Under the pieces are notes generated by a model that was not told the origin of the DNA, made no database searches, and saw nothing but the letters and a program-made list of their open reading frames with translations. 64,000 nt of DNA from Mesocentrotus franciscanus. Taxonomy: Eukaryota; Echinodermata; Echinoidea; Camarodonta; Strongylocentrotidae. Location: NCBI GenBank assembly GCA_037976565.1, contig CP137675.1, positions 24,561,331 through 24,625,330 on the forward strand. Reading direction: 5' to 3'. Below are positions 60,665 through 64,000 of this stretch, piece by piece. The position numbers were made by a program, and so were the translations under genes. How positions within the stretch are numbered: position 1 is the first letter of the stretch; the number at the start of each line of letters is the position of its first letter.

Positions 60665-61236
60665 TTATGCCCCTTTTAGACTGTGCCTAAATTTTAAACT
60701 ACTTTTGAAATAGTCTAAGTTTGACCGGCCTATTATCATTTCATACTTTGCGCAAAAGTACAATCACTTCTGAAGTGCCCTAACTTGGGCTGGCCTAACT
60801 CATTTTCTTCTGGCCATGAATTTGAAATGCTTTTGAAGCACCCCAAATCGAGCAACCAGAGTCATTTTAGCCAAATGTTAAACCACTTCTGAAGTGGTAT
60901 TGGTTAAACTGATCTAATTTCTTTTATACTGGACATTTGACAACTCAAGATAAGTGCAACATTGATGCAGTAGCCATGTGTATTGCTACACACTTGGGTA
61001 ATTCAGAAGTAACATACAACTTCAAATGCAAAGGCCATAAAATCTAGAGCAGTCTACACAATCTGCAACATTTTATATTACTACTGAACTGCTTCAGAAG
61101 TGGCCCCAAACCACCTCAAAGATCATTTAAACTTAGGGCACACTTAAATTTAATTTGAAGCCTTTTATAGTGGCTGTTATGGCACTTTGGGGCCATCTCT
61201 GAAGCAACCTTACTCCCGGTGTAAAAGGGGTATTAC
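60665..61236. mobile_element. possible MITE with TATGCCCCTTTTAGAC termini
   Basis: Left TATGCCCCTTTTAGACTGTG and, reverse-complemented, right AATACCCCTTTTACACCGGG are similar. The interior is rich in the mirrored words CACTTCTGAAGTG, TTTTGAAGCACCCCAAA and TTTGGGGCCA. There is no ORF. The borders and target duplication are not certain. Confidence 0.45.
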
Positions 61237-61551
61237 ATACTGCAGCATGCCTGTCTTCATCTTCTCCTCTCGTCGCTCTCTCTCGCAATCTTGGCTGTCA
61301 AGTAGCCAAGGTGAGTGAAATGTGCTGGAAATAAAATGATACTAAGTACAAGTACATCTTTCCAAAGTTTGCAGATTTCCTTGGAGGCATCTTGTACCTT
61401 CTACTTTATTAAACATTTTCACACTAACAGCAGAGAATCATCTCCAATTGGCTGAACTGCACATTGTGCACTTGCCAATCGCTAGGAAATGGAGATTTTC
61501 AACACTCATGCAAGATGAGAAACAATAAGTGTCTTGACCATGGAAGGACTG

Positions 61552-61592
61552 AGGAGGGGGAGGGGGCAGATTATGCCCCCCCTCCCCCCTGT
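61552..61592. repeat. G-run/C-run hairpin
   Basis: AGGAGGGGGAGGGGGCA, a short loop, then TGCCCCCCCTCCCCCCT. A stem of about 15 bp; the G-rich arm could also form a quadruplex. Not tied to a gene signal. Confidence 0.7.
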
Positions 61593-62955
61593 GGCTTTTT
61601 GCTAGAGATCAATGTGACATTAAACCATGCTGCAAAGTTGTGGAGCAATCTAGCTGCTATAATAATTGTGTAGACAGTTCCCTGTGTGGACCAGTTAAAG
61701 AAACTTTTTTAAATTCCATTTATTTTGCTAGAGAACAATTGATTGTATAGGCTCAACTGGTTGTCTTAAAGTGATTCATGTTGTTTATGTGGCCGAAACA
61801 TGTCAAGCAATGTGTGCAGCTCTTTGTAACTACAAGGAAAAGGTGCTATATCACATACATTTGGACTGAATAAGATTGGATTGGATTGTAACCCCCTAAT
61901 TTAAGAAATAACAACAGTATTTAATGTTCTGTCACGCTATTTTATATTTTTCTGTAAAAGGAACATGTATCACATCTCTTTTTTTTGCTAAGGATATTTA
62001 TTTTGGGCTTAGGGTCATTCTCAAAGATCTTATCAATACACGTGGGAGAAGAAAGATGTCTTACTAATGCTCAGATATTGGGCCTTCCTCTTCCATACTA
62101 TTTCAGTAGTTCAAACTTTTCAAACGATTACTAAAACATTGCTGTAAAACTTGTAATTCTATTTTCTGACAAGTTTCTCAAATATTGGTATGAAAAGGAA
62201 AGATGCAAGGATACAGGGCTTGATACAATTCGAAGGAAAAAAAACCTGGTGTTTTATTCCCCTTAACAGGCCTTTCAAAGATAGCCTTTAAATAGAACAT
62301 GAGAGGAGAGGAAGATGCAGAGTTAGCATGAGAGAAAGATCGAGGGAGTGATAAGGGGTGCCAAAAGGGGAAAATAATAATAATAATATATGAATTTATA
62401 ACACGCACATATATACAACACTTTTGAGCAAGGCGGGACAATAATAAATATACAAGTTACATAAAAAATAGCTCAACAGGTAATCTACAGGTAGTAAAAG
62501 TCAAATTTTTGAGTAACATATATGTTTTCAGCTGTGCTTTGAGGGAAAGAAGAGGGATGGAAGTAAAACAAAGAAAAAGACATCGAAATGCAGACAGGGG
62601 GGGGGGCAGCAAACATTATCTGTTGAGAGCCAAAACTTTGACATAGCATTACTGCCCTTCTGTCTCTCAGCAAACCATACAACATCTATCAAACCAAAGG
62701 CAGAGGGGAAGTGGATAATAGGAATGGACAAGTCGATTCACAAGGTACAGGGTTCCAATCCCTGCGACAGCACCAACGTCCTTTTGCAAGATATTCATCT
62801 TGATGCAGGTAAGAAATGCAATGTGCGCTGACAAGGGTTGCTGGAGCTACATGTAAATGATAATTTCCGAAGTACTTTGGAAGCACACCTGCACTATAAA
62901 TAAGTGAATGTTATTTTCATCATGATTATATTTTTTAATTAACAAAACTCCATAC

Positions 62956-63159
62956 CTCATCTCCTGTGTAATTCCCAATGTTCTTGACAGTCACTTTCAC
63001 CGTCTCATTCTGGCAAGGCTGGATGGCGGCAGGCGATACCATCAGGTCTGAGTAGTTGAAAGTCGTGTAGGACAGACCATAGCCAAACGAAAGCAGCGGG
63101 TCGCCATGGAAATAGCGGTAGGTCCGCCCATCCATGGAATAGTTCTCCATCGGAGGAAT
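62956..63159 (-). CDS. GH3 beta-xylosidase/beta-glucosidase-like, penultimate exon
   Basis: The 204-base exon (68 codons, phase 0 at both ends) lies between acceptor CTCAACTTTCAG|ATT and donor GAG|GTATGG. It opens with Ile-Pro-Pro-Met-Glu-Asn-Tyr-Ser-Met and contains RTYRYF, then PLLSFGYGLSYTTFNYSDL, the hallmark of the junction into the fibronectin-III-like domain of GH3 xylosidase-type enzymes. It ends in NIGNYTGDE. Such enzymes remove terminal xylose or glucose from plant or algal polysaccharides, usually as secreted or lysosomal proteins. Substrate cannot be decided because the catalytic N-terminal domain lies outside the window. Confidence 0.92.
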
Positions 63160-63930
63160 CTGAAAGTTGAGGGCAGTGTTTTGTTTTAAAGCATGTCTTT
63201 CCCTTATTTATCATATACAATGTACATGTAGATGTGGGTGAACCAATATTGGCTCTGCATGGGATTTATTTTGTCTAAGGAGGAGGGTTAGGGTTGCAAT
63301 TGGGGTTTAGATCAGATTCAGGGTAAGGATTACCGGTAAGGTTTATTATAGTATTAGGTGAAGGGTTATTAAATCGTTAGTGCAGAAAAAGACAGCAGGG
63401 ATTGTCATACAATAGATTAACTTAATACTCTAGAGAGAAATTAAAAATCTTATCTAAAAACTATGGAAGACTTTTGGATATTCATGCACATGTACTTAAA
63501 AAGAGATTTTAAATCAAAATTGTAAAAGTAAATTAAACCTAAAAAACAAAGTTGGCCTGAAAGGAAACATAAAATTCAGACAAAGAATTCACTGTGTAGT
63601 GTGTACCAAAACGTACAATGTATGAAGGATACATGAAATGATACTACTTTGCCTTGCTACTGAGGCACTTGCCTCTATTGTCCTTGAATCTGAATACTAT
63701 CTTTTATTTAACATAATGATTGTAATTCTAACTAGTTGAATTATATCGGAACCTATTATTTCATTTAATTTCATTACTAAAAGATAAAGTTACATTGTAT
63801 TTCAGCATGGAAATAATTATACGTTTGGTAAATGGAGCCAACAAATAGTAAGAGGTAGTCAAGATTGGCCCCATTCAATCCACCATTTCTGACAATTAAT
63901 CAATCATTTATCATATAAATTGATACTGAC
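63160..63930 (-). other. 771-bp GH3 intron
   Basis: Donor CAG|GTCAGT and acceptor TTTCAG, phase 0. It contains GGTTAGGGTT-like words at about 63287-63365 but nothing else notable. Confidence 0.75.
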
Positions 63931-64000
63931 CTGTGCCACTGTCGCAGGCCAAGTTGAAGGAAGCCTGCCGCCAGGGTTGGCCCCAGGTGCATTCTGGAAC
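63931..64000 (-). CDS. GH3 gene, partial exon at the window edge
   Basis: The last 70 bases encode 23 residues ending at donor CAG|GTCAGT. They contain NPGGRLPSTWP, the conserved loop near the end of the GH3 C-terminal alpha/beta sandwich domain, and join in phase 0 to Ile-Pro-Pro-Met-Glu of the next exon. The exon continues beyond the window, where the rest of the enzyme must lie. Confidence 0.88.

Larger units (their letters stand above)
50295..62955 (-). other. 12.7-kb intron of the GH3 gene
   Basis: Bounded by the donor GAG|GTATGG (62956/62955) and the acceptor GCAG|GTAATT (50295/50294), phase 0. It contains several inverted-repeat elements, a truncated MITE, long simple-sequence tracts and local duplications, listed separately. 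No other gene is evident inside it on either strand. Intervals 57226-59408 and 61593-62955 hold nothing further that I can bound. Confidence 0.7.

Overview
This looks like nuclear DNA from a marine deuterostome, most likely an echinoderm of the sea urchin type. It is AT-rich, has spliced genes with very long introns, and is densely seeded with short non-autonomous DNA transposons, tRNA-derived SINEs, foldback elements and microsatellites. The TTAA-flanked AGGGGAAGTCCACC elements and the SINE tail GCGCTATAnAAGAA followed by ATT repeats resemble repeats I associate with sea urchin genomes; that placement rests on memory, not on a search. Nothing indicates a bacterium, organelle or virus.

Only two genes can be supported, both on the minus strand. 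Gene 1 (27125 down to 12387) is predicted from two exons. A 40-base exon holds the start and most of a signal peptide, and a large terminal exon encodes the rest of a single-pass membrane protein with an extreme Gly/Ala/Thr-rich ectodomain. The two exons join in phase across a 13.6-kb intron and complete one signal peptide. I do not recognise the family. Gene 2 (beyond 64000 down to about 49.9 kb) is the 3' end of a glycoside hydrolase family 3 beta-xylosidase/beta-glucosidase-like gene. The window holds the end of its C-terminal sandwich domain and its fibronectin-III-like domain in three exons, the last two separated by a 12.7-kb intron. The last exon carries an apparent one-base frameshift in a C/G run.

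Layout: 1-12 kb is intergenic, with a TTAA MITE, pyrimidine-rich tracts and a truncated SINE. 12.4-27.1 kb is gene 1, whose intron contains a second TTAA MITE family, a long inverted repeat and degenerate tandem repeats. 27-50 kb is intergenic and rich in mobile DNA: GAA microsatellite, three SINEs, a tandem array interrupted by a MITE, a 237-bp tandem duplication, and a 1.6-kb hAT-like element filled with a GTGCCCC minisatellite. 50-64 kb is gene 2, whose long intron holds at least five structurally distinct inverted-repeat elements and several simple-sequence tracts.

No complete transposase, reverse transcriptase, viral gene, CRISPR array or functional tRNA/rRNA gene was found. The two genes show no sign of working together. 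The most informative content is structural: elements with recognisable termini and target sites, one of them with an internal empty-site comparison.
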